Source: Alphaproteobacteria bacterium (GTDB taxonomy: Bacteria > Pseudomonadota > Alphaproteobacteria > UBA11073). Taken from it: 51,849 nt of DNA. Made by a program: the position numbers and the translations under genes. Below the pieces are notes generated by a model, which was not told where the DNA came from, searched no databases, and saw nothing but the letters and a program-made list of their open reading frames with translations. Below, piece after piece: positions 38,232-47,154 of the stretch. The stretch spans positions 1 through 51,849 of the forward strand of contig JABDAM010000008.1 of assembly GCA_013289145.1 (NCBI GenBank), written 5' to 3'. Position 1 is the first letter of the stretch. Every line of letters begins with the position of its first letter.

Positions 38232-39151
38232 TCACGGATATTTTGCTTTCTATCGTATTGTGCGTTCGCAACCGGGGGGATGAGGTTTCATCGCGCCTGC
38301 CCGCCATCACGCAGTTCATGAGCGAGAATTTCAGGAATTATGAAATCATTGTTGTGGATGATGGTTCTGCTGATCAAACCTCAATGATCATCAAAAACTT
38401 TTCGCGCCAGCAGAAAAATATCCGTTTGCTGCGCCTCTCGCGCCATTACGGCGCGGGTATCGCCGTCGCTGCGGGATTGCAACACGCCATCGGCGATTAC
38501 GCGGCGGTGATGGAATTAAACGATCCGATTGAATCCATCCTGCAATTGCTGGCGCACTGCAAAGGCGGTTATGACGCGGTTTTCGCCATGGCGCCGGCTT
38601 CGCGCGGGATATTGAAACCCTTGGGCAAATGGCTCGCGCGGCTCAGCGGTTTGCCGATCAATCCCGCCGCAACGAATTTTGTCGTCATGCGGCGAAAAGC
38701 GATGAATGCGCTACTGACCTTGAAAGACCGCATGCATCATATCGCGGCGTTGGCGGCCTATATGGGCATGAATATCGATTATCTCGGCATCACAACGCCG
38801 CGCCGCATCGGGCACAGCGAACAGCGCCGGAATTTTTTACACATGCTGGAATCCGTGCTGGCTTATTCGCGCTGGCCGCTGTGGCTGTTCGGCGCGTCGG
38901 TGATGGGATTATCCGCCCTTGCATTCCTGGTGGCGTTGGTTAGCTGGATTTTGTCTGGGTTTTCTGATTTTCAGGCTTTCATCACCACGATGGTCACCGG
39001 GCTTTTGATGCTCACCAACGGAATTCTGTTTATCGTCGCAACGACCGTGGGGCGCATTCTGGCGGAAACCAAACGCCAGCCGCTCTATTATGTCGCTGAG
39101 GAAATCTCCAGCCGCACGGTTGAAATCGCCAGTATCGTGCGCGCGGCCTAA
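38228..39151 (+). CDS. Family 2 glycosyltransferase with C-terminal membrane helices
   Basis: 307 residues from ATG 38228, which overlaps the upstream stop. LSIVLCVRNRGDEVSSRLP and EIIVVDDGSADQT (donor-binding DDGS) start the GT-A domain; LRLSRHYGAGIAVAAGLQHAIGDYAAVMELN follows, with ELND in place of the usual DxD. Two hydrophobic helices near 220-275 anchor it in the inner membrane, the GtrB/DPM1 layout. Such enzymes load a sugar onto undecaprenyl phosphate. The ELND variant at the metal site could affect activity. It ends tail to tail with the FAD gene. Confidence 0.8.
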   Translation: MITDILLSIVLCVRNRGDEVSSRLPAITQFMSENFRNYEIIVVDDGSADQTSMIIKNFSRQQKNIRLLRLSRHYGAGIAVAAGLQHAIGDYAAVMELNDPIESILQLLAHCKGGYDAVFAMAPASRGILKPLGKWLARLSGLPINPAATNFVVMRRKAMNALLTLKDRMHHIAALAAYMGMNIDYLGITTPRRIGHSEQRRNFLHMLESVLAYSRWPLWLFGASVMGLSALAFLVALVSWILSGFSDFQAFITTMVTGLLMLTNGILFIVATTVGRILAETKRQPLYYVAEEISSRTVEIASIVRAA

Positions 39152-40260
39152 TCCAGATAATCGGCCATCGCTTCTTCCAGCGCGTAAATGCTGTCGAGTT
39201 TTGATCCCAGCACGGAAATAAAGACCGGCTCCCGGCTATGGCATTTTAATAAAATCGGCCGTGCATCATCGTGATCGTGATTGGCCAGGATGGCTTTGTT
39301 GGTGAAAAGTGATCGCGCATATTGGAATTCCGCCACCGCAGGCACATAACGCGCGGCATCCGCGCGCATATGATAGAAATTCGTTTCCGCGTGATAGGCG
39401 CTTAGGATTTCCTCCGGCGGCGTAGCAACCTGGCGGCTGGAATAGGACGTATGCGGCGTATAACGCACATGCGTCAGGCTGCGCAAACGGTCGGCGGGAA
39501 AGGGCAGCGTCGCCCAAAACGGCCCGTCCATAATTGTAATGCCGATATGCTGCAATTCCGGCGGCGCGGTACACAGCGCGACCTCGGCGATTTCGATGTC
39601 GATGTTCAGCAGTTCTTTTTCTGCCTCCAAAAATCTGGCGCGGCGGATGATATCGTTTAAATTGCTGTAACTGACGTTCAACACGCGCGGCGCAGTAAAG
39701 TCGCCGTTATTCGTCGTCACAGTAATCGCGCCGCCCGTCTGATCCAGCGCCGTCACATCGGTATTATAATGAATGGCGATGTTGGAATAAGCGGAAATTT
39801 CCGCCAATAAAGTCCGGCGCAACGCCGCCGCGTCAAAGGCGACTTCGTCCGCGCGGAAGACCGCCGCGATGCGGTCCTGGTTGAACAGCGCGGCTTCATC
39901 GGGCCGCACCGGCAATAAAGGCGATCCCACGATTTCGCAAAACTGCTGAAACTGATATTCAGAAATCTGTGAACCGCTGCGCGCGACGGCATAGAGGTGG
40001 GTGAAATTATTGTCCACGCATTCCGGATATTCACGCATGAAGCGCTGGTAATTGTCGTGCGATGCCTTGGCCGTAATATAACTGCGCGGATAATGATAGC
40101 CGTTATGCACGCGCGCCTGGTTGATATAGGAGGCCTTGGTCATGGCTTCGGGCAGGCGGTCCAACACCGTGATTTTCATGCCTTTCGCGCCGTAACGCAG
40201 CGCCAGGCGCAAGCCGTAAAACCCCGCGCCGATGATGATCAGGTCAGCCTGCGCGCTCAT
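39148..40260 (-). CDS. FAD-dependent oxidoreductase (DAO-like)
   Basis: 370 residues. Dinucleotide-binding start LIIIGAGFYGLRLALRYGAKG, then ITVLDRL, and a family pattern with NQARVHNGYHYPRSYITA. The C-terminus keeps a conserved HSREPVFISVLGSKLDSIY segment. It belongs to a DAO-like group found next to sugar-modifying genes; substrate unknown. Coupled to the SDR gene behind it by ATGA, which suggests the two redox enzymes act in sequence on a sugar or nucleotide-sugar. Confidence 0.75.
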   Translation of the reverse strand: MSAQADLIIIGAGFYGLRLALRYGAKGMKITVLDRLPEAMTKASYINQARVHNGYHYPRSYITAKASHDNYQRFMREYPECVDNNFTHLYAVARSGSQISEYQFQQFCEIVGSPLLPVRPDEAALFNQDRIAAVFRADEVAFDAAALRRTLLAEISAYSNIAIHYNTDVTALDQTGGAITVTTNNGDFTAPRVLNVSYSNLNDIIRRARFLEAEKELLNIDIEIAEVALCTAPPELQHIGITIMDGPFWATLPFPADRLRSLTHVRYTPHTSYSSRQVATPPEEILSAYHAETNFYHMRADAARYVPAVAEFQYARSLFTNKAILANHDHDDARPILLKCHSREPVFISVLGSKLDSIYALEEAMADYLD

Positions 40261-40946
40261 CGCATATATTGCCCGCCGTTGATATCAATGATCGCGCCGG
40301 TCATGGATGCGGCGGCGGGGGAGGCGCAAAACCAGATCCACTCCGCAATTTCCTCCGCCCGCGCCATGCGGCCGAGGGGGATTTTTTTCAGCACGTCTTC
40401 TTTTTCATGCTGCGGGCGGCTGTCGGTCATGCGCGTGTCCTGCGTGACGCCGGGCGCGATGCAAACCGCGCGCTGGCCGTGCGGCGCGAGTTTTAGCGCC
40501 AGCGATTTCACAAAACTGTGAATGCCGCCTTTGGATGCGGCATAGGCATCGTCAAAACTCCCCTTGTGGCCGGAGATAGAGCCGAGGAAAATCATCACAC
40601 CCTTCGCCGCCAGTTTCGGCGCCAGCGTTTGCGCCAGCATCATGGGCGTAAGCAAATTGATAGTCAGCGTATTTTGATAATCATCCAGCGACATTTCCGC
40701 AAAATTATCGCCGTGCAAAACCCCGGCGGCATTGACGAAAATATCGATGGCGCCAAGTTTGGCGAAGGCGGCGGCGGCAGTTTCCGGCCGCGCGTAATCG
40801 AAAATGATGTAATCATCCGCTGGAACTTTGGCGCGCTGGGTGTCATCGCGGATGATGGCGATGATTTTTTCGCTGCGCGAGCGCACCAGCGCCGCATAAG
40901 CCGCGCCCATGCCTGATGTTACGCCGGAAATTAAATGTGTCCGCAT
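40257..40946 (-). CDS. Short-chain dehydrogenase/reductase
   Basis: 229 residues. Cofactor motif SGVTSGMGAAY (TGxxxGxG type, with V in place of T), NAAG in DIFVNAAGVLHG, catalytic Ser in LGSISGHKG, and Y-A-A-S-K in DAYAASKGGIHSF. The C-terminus ASMTGAIIDINGGQYMR is typical of FabG-like SDRs. Oxidises or reduces an alcohol/ketone with NAD(P)H. It leads a two-gene unit with the FAD oxidoreductase, and is probably part of glycan precursor synthesis. Confidence 0.85.
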   Translation of the reverse strand: MRTHLISGVTSGMGAAYAALVRSRSEKIIAIIRDDTQRAKVPADDYIIFDYARPETAAAAFAKLGAIDIFVNAAGVLHGDNFAEMSLDDYQNTLTINLLTPMMLAQTLAPKLAAKGVMIFLGSISGHKGSFDDAYAASKGGIHSFVKSLALKLAPHGQRAVCIAPGVTQDTRMTDSRPQHEKEDVLKKIPLGRMARAEEIAEWIWFCASPAAASMTGAIIDINGGQYMR

Positions 40947-40992
40947 GAATCTGTATATAGCATGGGGGCGGCGGCCCCCATACCCGGTTTGT

Positions 40993-42000
40993 TTAGCCGG
41001 CTGCCTTCATCACGCCCGCGATGTCCAGCATGCGCAGCGAGAAAGCCCATTCGTTATCGTACCAGGCCATCACGCGGCACAGCGTGCCATCAATCACCTT
41101 AATCTCATTCAGCGCGACATAGGCGGAGCATTCGGAATGGTTGAAGTCGATGGAGACCAGCGGCTCGTCATAGACGCCCAAAACGCCTTTCATCGCGCCG
41201 TTCGCGGCGGCGCGAAAGGCATCTTGCAGTTCTTCTTTCGTCGTGGGGCGGCCCGCGTCGAATTTCAAATCCACCAGGGACACATTCGCCGTCGGCACGC
41301 GGATGGCGGTGCCGTCGAGCTTGCCTTTTAATGCGGGAATAACTTTGCCGATTGATTTGGCCGCGCCGGTGGTGGTGGGCACCATGGACAGCGTCGCCGC
41401 GCGCGCGCGATGCAAGTCTTTATGCGTGCCGTCGTGGATGTTTTGATCGTTGGTATAGGCGTGGATGGTCGTCATAAATCCGCGCGCGATGCCGACGGCG
41501 TCGTTTAAAACTTTCGCCACAGGCGCGAGACAATTGGTGGTGCAGGAACCGTTGGAGACGATTTTGTGTTCCGCCTTGATATCGTTGTGGTTCACGCCGT
41601 AAACCACCATGATGTCCTCATCCGTTCCCGGCGATGAAATCAGAACTTTTTTCGCGCCGGCTTTGATATGTTTGCCCGCGCCTTCGCGGTCGGAAAATTT
41701 GCCGGTGCATTCGAACAGGACGTCAACGTTGTGCGGTTTCCAGTCCAGCTTTTCCGGATCGGATTCCTGGAGCACCGGAATTTTTTTGCCGTTGATGGTG
41801 ATGGAGTGTTCGTCGTAGGAAACATCCGCGTTAAACCGCCCGTGCACGCTGTCATACTTCAGCAAATGCACCAGCGCATCCAGCTTTCCGCGCGAATTAA
41901 TCGCAGCAATTTCAATATCGGTGCGGCCCGTTTCAAACGGCGCGCGGATGCACAAACGGCCGATGCGGCCCGTGCCGGAGATAGCGATGCGTGTGGTCAT
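40993..42000 (-). CDS. gap: Glyceraldehyde-3-phosphate dehydrogenase, type I
   Basis: 335 residues, normal length. Catalytic Cys153 is in SNGSCTTNCLAP, with TTIHAYTNDQ, the RARAA segment, NVSLVDLKF and WYDNEWAFSLRM. The nucleotide loop reads GTGRIGR rather than the usual GFGRIGR. It interconverts glyceraldehyde 3-phosphate and 1,3-bisphosphoglycerate. In this class gap commonly follows tkt; here an AT-rich orphan lies between them on the same strand. Confidence 0.95.
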   Translation of the reverse strand: MTTRIAISGTGRIGRLCIRAPFETGRTDIEIAAINSRGKLDALVHLLKYDSVHGRFNADVSYDEHSITINGKKIPVLQESDPEKLDWKPHNVDVLFECTGKFSDREGAGKHIKAGAKKVLISSPGTDEDIMVVYGVNHNDIKAEHKIVSNGSCTTNCLAPVAKVLNDAVGIARGFMTTIHAYTNDQNIHDGTHKDLHRARAATLSMVPTTTGAAKSIGKVIPALKGKLDGTAIRVPTANVSLVDLKFDAGRPTTKEELQDAFRAAANGAMKGVLGVYDEPLVSIDFNHSECSAYVALNEIKVIDGTLCRVMAWYDNEWAFSLRMLDIAGVMKAAG

Positions 42001-42059
42001 AATGTTTCCATGGCTTTCAATGCGGCCATTTAAACAATTCTTAAAGAGATGACAAGTTT

Positions 42060-42551
42060 TTAATGATTAGGGCCAAGAAATACTGAAGCTAAATCGGAGA
42101 ATCCGCGTGCGTGCATGTTTGGTTTAAAATTAGCATCTCCGCGGCTGCGAAGGATTCTTTCTGCTTTTGTCTGCATGCTGCGCCAAATTTTTGCTTGCTC
42201 ACGCGTTTCATCATCTGTTCCGGTGAATAAAGGAAAGCTGAGGCAAAGATCAGAAGAATCCAGCACAATTTGCAATTCGTCAGTCGGAATGCGATTTTCA
42301 TTTCCGGGGCCAAGAATAACCTGTGCAACCTTCTTGAGGCAGAAAGCAACAATCATTTGTTCTTCTACGGTCGGATCGGTTTTTGCTGGCGCGAAGTCGA
42401 GCAAGGCCGCACCTTGTTGCACGATTGAGGCATGCGCATCTTGTACCCCGTCCCAGTCTTTTGCTGCAAAGGCCTTCATAAGTGTTTTGTGTGTGTGTTT
42501 AATATTTTCTTTGAATTCCGGATAAATACGTTCAATGTTGATTTCTGTCAC
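42060..42551 (-). CDS. Hypothetical orphan protein
   Basis: 163 residues, not recognised. Helical and acidic, no signal or membrane segment. Segments include HKTLMKAFAAKDWDGVQDAH (TPR-like helix pair), VEEQMIVAFCLKKVAQVILG and a C-terminal GDANFKPNMHARGFSDLASVF. It is AT-rich relative to gap and tkt, which it separates. Its role is unknown. Possible faint C-terminal likeness to the orphan at 28550-29131. Confidence 0.65.
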   Translation of the reverse strand: MTEINIERIYPEFKENIKHTHKTLMKAFAAKDWDGVQDAHASIVQQGAALLDFAPAKTDPTVEEQMIVAFCLKKVAQVILGPGNENRIPTDELQIVLDSSDLCLSFPLFTGTDDETREQAKIWRSMQTKAERILRSRGDANFKPNMHARGFSDLASVFLGPNH

Positions 42552-42655
42552 AATTCTGCTCCAAGTGTAGTTATAAGGTGTAAGTTAAAGACTGGCCGCG
42601 ATTATAGGAATTTTGAGCCCCAATATGCAAGTTTTTTAACATTCTAAAACCAGCA

Positions 42656-44674
42656 CTATGATTTGGCTTGCAATTTGTCCTTAATTTTCGTCACAATCGC
42701 GGGGGCCGTCAGGCCGAAGTGTTTGTATAACTCTTCATAGGGCCCGCTCGCGCCGAAGGTGGACATGCCGCAGAACAGGCCATGTTCACCCAGGTATTTG
42801 TCCCAGCACATTTGGCTGGCGGCTTCGACGGCGACGCGTAAGGCGGCTGGGGGGAGAACTTCGGCGCGGTAGGAATCTTTTTGGGTGGCGAAGAGTTCAA
42901 GGCATGGCGCGGAGACGACACGCGCAGCCACACCGGATTCTTCCAACAGTTTTTGCGCGTCCAGCGCGATGGTGATTTCGGAACCCGTGGCCATGATGAC
43001 GACTTGCGGCGTTCCTTTGCAGTCGGACAGCACGTATGCGCCGCGTGCGGATTTATTTTCGTTATAATCCGTCCGCACAGTGGGCAGGTTTTGACGCGAC
43101 AGCGCCAGCACACTCGGCCCGCCGGAATTTTGCAAGGCGAGTTCCCAGCATTCCGCGGTTTCAACCGGATCGGCAGGGCGGAAGACTTTCACATTTGGAA
43201 TAACACGCAAACTCGCAAGGTGTTCCACAGGCTGGTGCGTCGGACCGTCTTCACCCAGGCCGATGCTGTCATGTGTCATCACATGGATCACGCGCTGCTC
43301 CATCAGCGCGGCCAGACGGATAGCAGGACGGCAATAATCGGAGAAAACCAGAAACGTGCCGCCGTACGGAACAAACCCGCCATGCAATGCCAGGCCGTTC
43401 ATCGCCGCCGCCATGGCGTGTTCGCGCACGCCGTAGTGGATGTAGCGGCCTTTGAAATTACCGGCCTGCACAACGTCCGGCACGCCTTTGGTTTTGGTCA
43501 GGTTCGATCCCGACAAATCCGCGCTGCCGCCGACGAGTTGCGGGACTAATGTTTTGATCGCTTCCAAAACCTGGCCGCTCGCGGCGCGGGTGGCGATTTT
43601 GGGTTTGTCTTTCACTGCTTGTTTTTTGTATTCCGCAATGGCTTTGGTCGCAGCAGGTAAGATTTCACAATCTTGGCGTGCTTCAAAACCAATGCGGGCC
43701 TGGGCTGGCGCGGCCTGGTAACGTTTGTCCCATTCTGCGTAATCCGCCGCCCCGCGCGCGCCGGCTGTGCGCCAAGCCTGTAAAATCTTTTCTGGAATGA
43801 AATAGGGCGGATGAATCCAGCCCAGGTTTTTTCGCGCGCCTGCGATTTCCTCTTCGCCGAGCGGCGAGCCGTGCGAGGATGCGGTATTGGCTTTGGTCGG
43901 CGCGCCTAGGCCGATGATGGTTTTGCAGGATATGAGGGCCGGGCGGTCGCTTTCGCGCGCTTGATGGATGGCGGCTTCGATTTGCGCGGGATCATGGCCG
44001 TTCACTTCCCAGGTGTTCCAGCCGTAGGCTTGAAACCGTTTTGCCGTTTCGTCGGAAAAAGACAAATCAGTTTTGCCGTCAATCGAAATGCCATTGTCGT
44101 CGTACAGCACAATTAATTTATTCAACCGCAAATGTCCGGCAAGGGAACAGCATTCGTGGCTGATGCCCTCCATCAAATCGCCGTCGGACGCGATGACATA
44201 AGTGTGGTGGTCGACGAGCGTATCACCGAACTGCGCGTTCAACATGCGCTCACCCAATGCCATGCCGACGGCCGTCGCAATCCCCTGGCCGAGCGGGCCG
44301 GTGGTGGTTTCAATTCCCGCGTTATGCATGACTTCGGGATGTCCCGCCGCGTGGCTGTGCAACTGGCGGAATTTTTTAATCTCATCCAGCGGCATGCGCT
44401 CATAGCCCGTCAAATAGAGCAGCGCGTATAACAGCATCGAACCGTGTCCGGCCGAGAGCACAAAGCGGTCGCGGTCCGCCCAGGTCGGATGGGCAGGATT
44501 GAATTTCAGAAATTTTGTGAACAGAACGGTGGCGACATCCGCCATGCCCATCGGCATGCCGGGGTGGCCGGAATTCGCCGCCTGCACCGCATCCATGGCC
44601 AGGGCGCGGATGGCGTTGGCCATATCGTCATGCGAAACCGCGTCAATGTTTGCGTAAGTCGAAGCCGGGATCAT
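42656..44674 (-). CDS. tkt: Transketolase
   Basis: 672 residues from ATG 44672-44674; the frame is open to a TTG at 44710 (684 residues), which would couple it more closely to the small ORF upstream. TPP-enzyme landmarks: NSGHPGMPMGMAD, SAGHGSMLLYALLY, ASDGDLMEGISHE (metal/TPP GDG region), GVREHAMAAAMNG and the ATGSEI segment. It exchanges two-carbon units in the pentose phosphate pathway and supplies erythrose 4-phosphate for chorismate. It sits next to the trp operon but on the opposite strand. Confidence 0.95.
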   Translation of the reverse strand: MIPASTYANIDAVSHDDMANAIRALAMDAVQAANSGHPGMPMGMADVATVLFTKFLKFNPAHPTWADRDRFVLSAGHGSMLLYALLYLTGYERMPLDEIKKFRQLHSHAAGHPEVMHNAGIETTTGPLGQGIATAVGMALGERMLNAQFGDTLVDHHTYVIASDGDLMEGISHECCSLAGHLRLNKLIVLYDDNGISIDGKTDLSFSDETAKRFQAYGWNTWEVNGHDPAQIEAAIHQARESDRPALISCKTIIGLGAPTKANTASSHGSPLGEEEIAGARKNLGWIHPPYFIPEKILQAWRTAGARGAADYAEWDKRYQAAPAQARIGFEARQDCEILPAATKAIAEYKKQAVKDKPKIATRAASGQVLEAIKTLVPQLVGGSADLSGSNLTKTKGVPDVVQAGNFKGRYIHYGVREHAMAAAMNGLALHGGFVPYGGTFLVFSDYCRPAIRLAALMEQRVIHVMTHDSIGLGEDGPTHQPVEHLASLRVIPNVKVFRPADPVETAECWELALQNSGGPSVLALSRQNLPTVRTDYNENKSARGAYVLSDCKGTPQVVIMATGSEITIALDAQKLLEESGVAARVVSAPCLELFATQKDSYRAEVLPPAALRVAVEAASQMCWDKYLGEHGLFCGMSTFGASGPYEELYKHFGLTAPAIVTKIKDKLQAKS

Positions 44675-44713
44675 GGGCGCAGTTGTGCCGAAATCCGGCG
44701 TGTGGGTCAATTC

Positions 44714-44863
44714 CTAAAGCGGTTGCGGGCTATTGCCGAGTGAAGCTTGTAACTCTTCAAAGGCTTGGGGCTGTTGCGCCATGGGAAGGTTTGTAATTGC
44801 ATCGAGCCCAGCAACTTCAGCTGGTGTTGTGCCGAGGGCTTCCGTACCGAATAGCTCAACCAT
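44714..44863 (-). CDS. Small 49-aa ORF upstream of transketolase
   Basis: 49 residues from ATG 44861-44863, with AAGGGA at the right distance before it; stop at 44714. The peptide begins MVELFGTEALGTTPAEVAGL and ends NSPQPL; it is acidic and Ala/Gln-rich, likely helical. The ribosome-binding site lies in the edge of a palindromic repeat, so the upstream part of a longer gene could have been replaced. It would be co-transcribed with tkt. No family recognised. Confidence 0.5.
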   Translation of the reverse strand: MVELFGTEALGTTPAEVAGLDAITNLPMAQQPQAFEELQASLGNSPQPL

Positions 44864-44867
44864 ATTT

Positions 44868-45010
44868 CCCTTCTCCCTGCAGGGAGAAGGTGGCGCGTAG
44901 CGCCGGATGAGGGGGAGGTGAGGATATCCTGAATTTTCAGAATGCGGGAATGCGTCACGTCCCCCTCACCCACCCCTTCGGGGCACCCTCTCCCTGCAGG
45001 GAGAGGGGAG
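44868..45010. repeat. GC-rich palindromic repeat with nested hairpins
   Basis: Two hairpins cttctccctgcagggagaag and ctctccctgcagggagag form the outer ends. Inside them gatgagggggaggtgagg faces cctcaccc, so the whole 143-base block can fold as one long stem. It is related to the short palindrome in the glycosyltransferase gene at 34241. It lies between divergent transcription units. Confidence 0.75.
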
Positions 45011-45023
45011 TCTTTATTTCTGC

Positions 45024-45052
45024 TTGCATTCCTCGTGTGCGTATCATATGTT
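45024..45052 (+). promoter_or_regulatory. Possible trp operon promoter
   Basis: TTGCAT, 17 bases, TATGTT (45047-45052). Match quality is moderate. It would start the transcript at or just before the leader ATG (45059), implying a leaderless leader peptide. Confidence 0.35.
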
Positions 45053-45058
45053 CACCCC

Positions 45059-45106
45059 ATGGATTGCCGGATTATCAAATCTTCTTGGCGTTGGCGCAGT
45101 AAATAA
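45059..45106 (+). CDS. trpL: trp leader peptide
   Basis: A 15-residue ORF, MDCRIIKSSWRWRSK, with Trp codons at 45086-45088 and 45092-45094 near its end. Two Trp in 15 residues directly before a terminator hairpin and the first trp gene is the standard arrangement of an attenuation leader. No clear ribosome-binding site precedes it. A longer overlapping frame starting at 45049 has only one Trp and runs through the attenuator, so it is less likely. Confidence 0.7.
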   Translation: MDCRIIKSSWRWRSK

Positions 45107-45142
45107 CTTGTCGCCTCAGGCGGGCTGCGGCTTGCCTTTTTT
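45086..45142 (+). promoter_or_regulatory. trp attenuator with competing hairpins
   Basis: Segment 2 (CGCC, 45112-45115) can pair with segment 1 (GGCG in the Trp-codon region) or with segment 3 (GGCG, 45119-45122). Segment 3 also forms the 5' arm of the terminator GGCGGGC-TGCG-GCTTGCC (45119-45136) followed by six Ts (45137-45142). Ribosome stalling at the Trp codons would free segment 2 to block the terminator. Confidence 0.7.
45119..45142 (+). terminator. Intrinsic terminator of the trp attenuator
   Basis: Seven-pair stem (two G-T pairs), four-base loop TGCG and TTTTTT. It lies 28 bases before the trpB start. Confidence 0.75.
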
Positions 45143-45170
45143 CCCAACCTAATCCAATCGTTTCTCCACC

Positions 45171-46376
45171 ATGACCAACTTTATCAGCCTTCCGGCGGAT
45201 GCCGGAGACCAGGGGTTTTTCGGCCAATACGGCGGAATTTACACCACTGAAACCCTTATCCCCGTTTTGGACGAATTACGCGCCGGGTTTCGCACGGCGG
45301 AAAGTGATCCTGCCTTTTTGGCGGAACTTAAAGACACATTGCGCACCTGGGCCGGGCGGCCGACGCCGCTGTATCACGCGGCGAATTTATCGCGCACGCA
45401 CGGCGCGCAGATTTATTTCAAACGCGAAGATCTGCTCCACGGCGGCGCGCATAAAACCAACAACGCGATCGGTCAGGTGATGCTCGCGCGGCGCATGGGC
45501 AAAACCCGGATCATCGCCGAAACCGGCGCGGGACAGCACGGTGTGGCGACGGCCCTGGCCGCCGCGAAAATGGGTTTGCCCTGTGTGGTTTACATGGGCG
45601 CGGTGGATGCCGCGCGCCAGGCGCCGAACGTCCAGCGCATGAAACTCCTGGGCGCCGAAGTGGTTGAAGTGCAATCGGGCAGCCGCACACTCAAAGACGC
45701 CATCAACGCCGCGCTGCGCGATTGGATCGCGACGTGTGAGACGACTTATTATGTACTGGGCACGGTCGCGGGCCCGCATCCCTTTCCCGCTATCGGGCGT
45801 TTTTTCCAATCCATCATCGGCGCCGAAGCGCGCGCGCAATGTTTGGAGGATATCGGCGCATTGCCCGATTACGCCGTAGCCTGTGTCGGCGGCGGATCGA
45901 ACGCGATCGGATTATTCGCGGCGTTTTTGGAAGATAAAGTCAAACTCGTCGGCGTCGAACCAGCGGGCGAAGGCCTGGACACGCCGCGTCATGGCGCTGT
46001 GCTGGCGCGCGGCGAAATGGTCGTGCTGCACGGGATGCGTTCGCTGGGTTTGCAAGATTCCGACGGACAAATTTTGGAAACGCACAGCGTTTCCGCCGGT
46101 TTGGATTATCCCTTAATCGGTCCTGAACACGCACACCTGCGCGACACCGGCCGCGCGGCTTATGCCTCCATCACGGACGATGAAGCTATCGCCGCCGTAC
46201 ACGAATGCGCGCGCGCAGAAGGCATCATTCCCGCGCTGGAATCCGCACACGCCATCGCGCATACGTTTAAAATCGCGCGCGAAAATCCGGGCGCGAAAAT
46301 TCTAGTCAATCTGTCGGGCCGCGGCGACAAAGACTTGCATATTTTGGAAAATTATAAAGGTGCAAGACATGACTAA
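45171..46376 (+). CDS. trpB: Tryptophan synthase beta subunit
   Basis: 401 residues. [19 protein letters not shown], the PLP lysine K95 in [26 protein letters not shown] (catalytic Glu) and the phosphate-binding GGGSNAIG are all present. It joins indole and serine to give tryptophan, in complex with TrpA. It is the first structural gene after the attenuator. Putting trpB first differs from the common trpFBA order. It overlaps trpA by eight bases. Confidence 0.96.
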   Translation: MTNFISLPADAGDQGFFGQYGGIYTTETLIPVLDELRAGFRTAESDPAFLAELKDTLRTWAGRPTPLYHAANLSRTHGAQIYFKREDLLHGGAHKTNNAIGQVMLARRMGKTRIIAETGAGQHGVATALAAAKMGLPCVVYMGAVDAARQAPNVQRMKLLGAEVVEVQSGSRTLKDAINAALRDWIATCETTYYVLGTVAGPHPFPAIGRFFQSIIGAEARAQCLEDIGALPDYAVACVGGGSNAIGLFAAFLEDKVKLVGVEPAGEGLDTPRHGAVLARGEMVVLHGMRSLGLQDSDGQILETHSVSAGLDYPLIGPEHAHLRDTGRAAYASITDDEAIAAVHECARAEGIIPALESAHAIAHTFKIARENPGAKILVNLSGRGDKDLHILENYKGARHD

Positions 46377-47154
46377 CCGTTACGACATCCTAAAAACCGG
46401 CAAATCTTATTTGCCCTATTTGATGCTCGGCTATCCATCTTCCGAAACCTGCCTTGCCGCCGCGAAAGTTTTGCTGGAGAATGGCGCGGCAGGTCTTGAA
46501 CTCGGCCTGCCGTTCCGGGATCCCGTTGCCGACGGCCCGGTGATTGAGGTTGCAGGGAATAAAGTTCTGGATCGGGGTTTCACGGTGGATAACGCATTGG
46601 GGCTGGTGCAAAGAATCCGCGCGCTGAATGCCGCCGCGCCGCTTACCGTCATGTGTTATTACAACATGATGCTCGCGCGCGGTGTGGATAAATTCGCGGC
46701 TGATTTCGCGGCGGCGGGCGCCGACGGCATCCTCATCCCCGACCTGCCGCTCGAACGCACGGATGAAATTTTGCCCGCGCTGCGCGCGCATGGCTTGAAA
46801 TTAATTTTCATGGCGTCGCCCCTGACGACCGCCGCGCGCCTTGCTGAAATCTCCACTGTTGCGGAGGGGTTTATTTATGTCGTCACGCGCCTGGGCATCA
46901 CGGGCGCGCAGGCGAATTATTCCACGCAGCTTTCGGAATTGTTCGCGCGCGTTCACGCGAATTGCAGATTGCCCGCCATCGCCGGTTTCGGCATCTCACG
47001 CCCCGAAGATGTCGTCACGATGCTCAAAGCCGGCGCGGACGGCGTTATCGTCGGCTCCCGCCTGGTTGAAATTCTGGAAGACTTCGACGTGGGTGAGGTG
47101 GCTTATTACACGCGCGCGATCCGTGACGTTTTGCAAAACGCAAAGGCCGTATAG
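46369..47154 (+). CDS. trpA: Tryptophan synthase alpha subunit
   Basis: 261 residues from ATG 46369 (MTNRYDILK); a GTG at 46360 is a less likely start. Catalytic Glu44 and Asp55 are in [37 protein letters not shown] and AIAGFGIS follow in order. It cleaves indole-3-glycerol phosphate and channels indole to TrpB. The next gene begins at the base after its stop. Confidence 0.95.
   Translation: MTNRYDILKTGKSYLPYLMLGYPSSETCLAAAKVLLENGAAGLELGLPFRDPVADGPVIEVAGNKVLDRGFTVDNALGLVQRIRALNAAAPLTVMCYYNMMLARGVDKFAADFAAAGADGILIPDLPLERTDEILPALRAHGLKLIFMASPLTTAARLAEISTVAEGFIYVVTRLGITGAQANYSTQLSELFARVHANCRLPAIAGFGISRPEDVVTMLKAGADGVIVGSRLVEILEDFDVGEVAYYTRAIRDVLQNAKAV

Larger units (their letters stand above)
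44864..45170. other. Intergenic stretch between the tkt and trp units
   Basis: 307 bases hold a long GC palindromic repeat (44868-45010), a possible promoter (45024-45052), the trp leader peptide and the attenuator hairpins. No other gene seen. Confidence 0.75.

Noticed and set aside
44707-44973. 88-codon minus-strand frame upstream of tkt
   Set aside because: It starts inside the palindromic repeat and has odd composition; the other frame (44714-44863) has a ribosome-binding site and better protein content.
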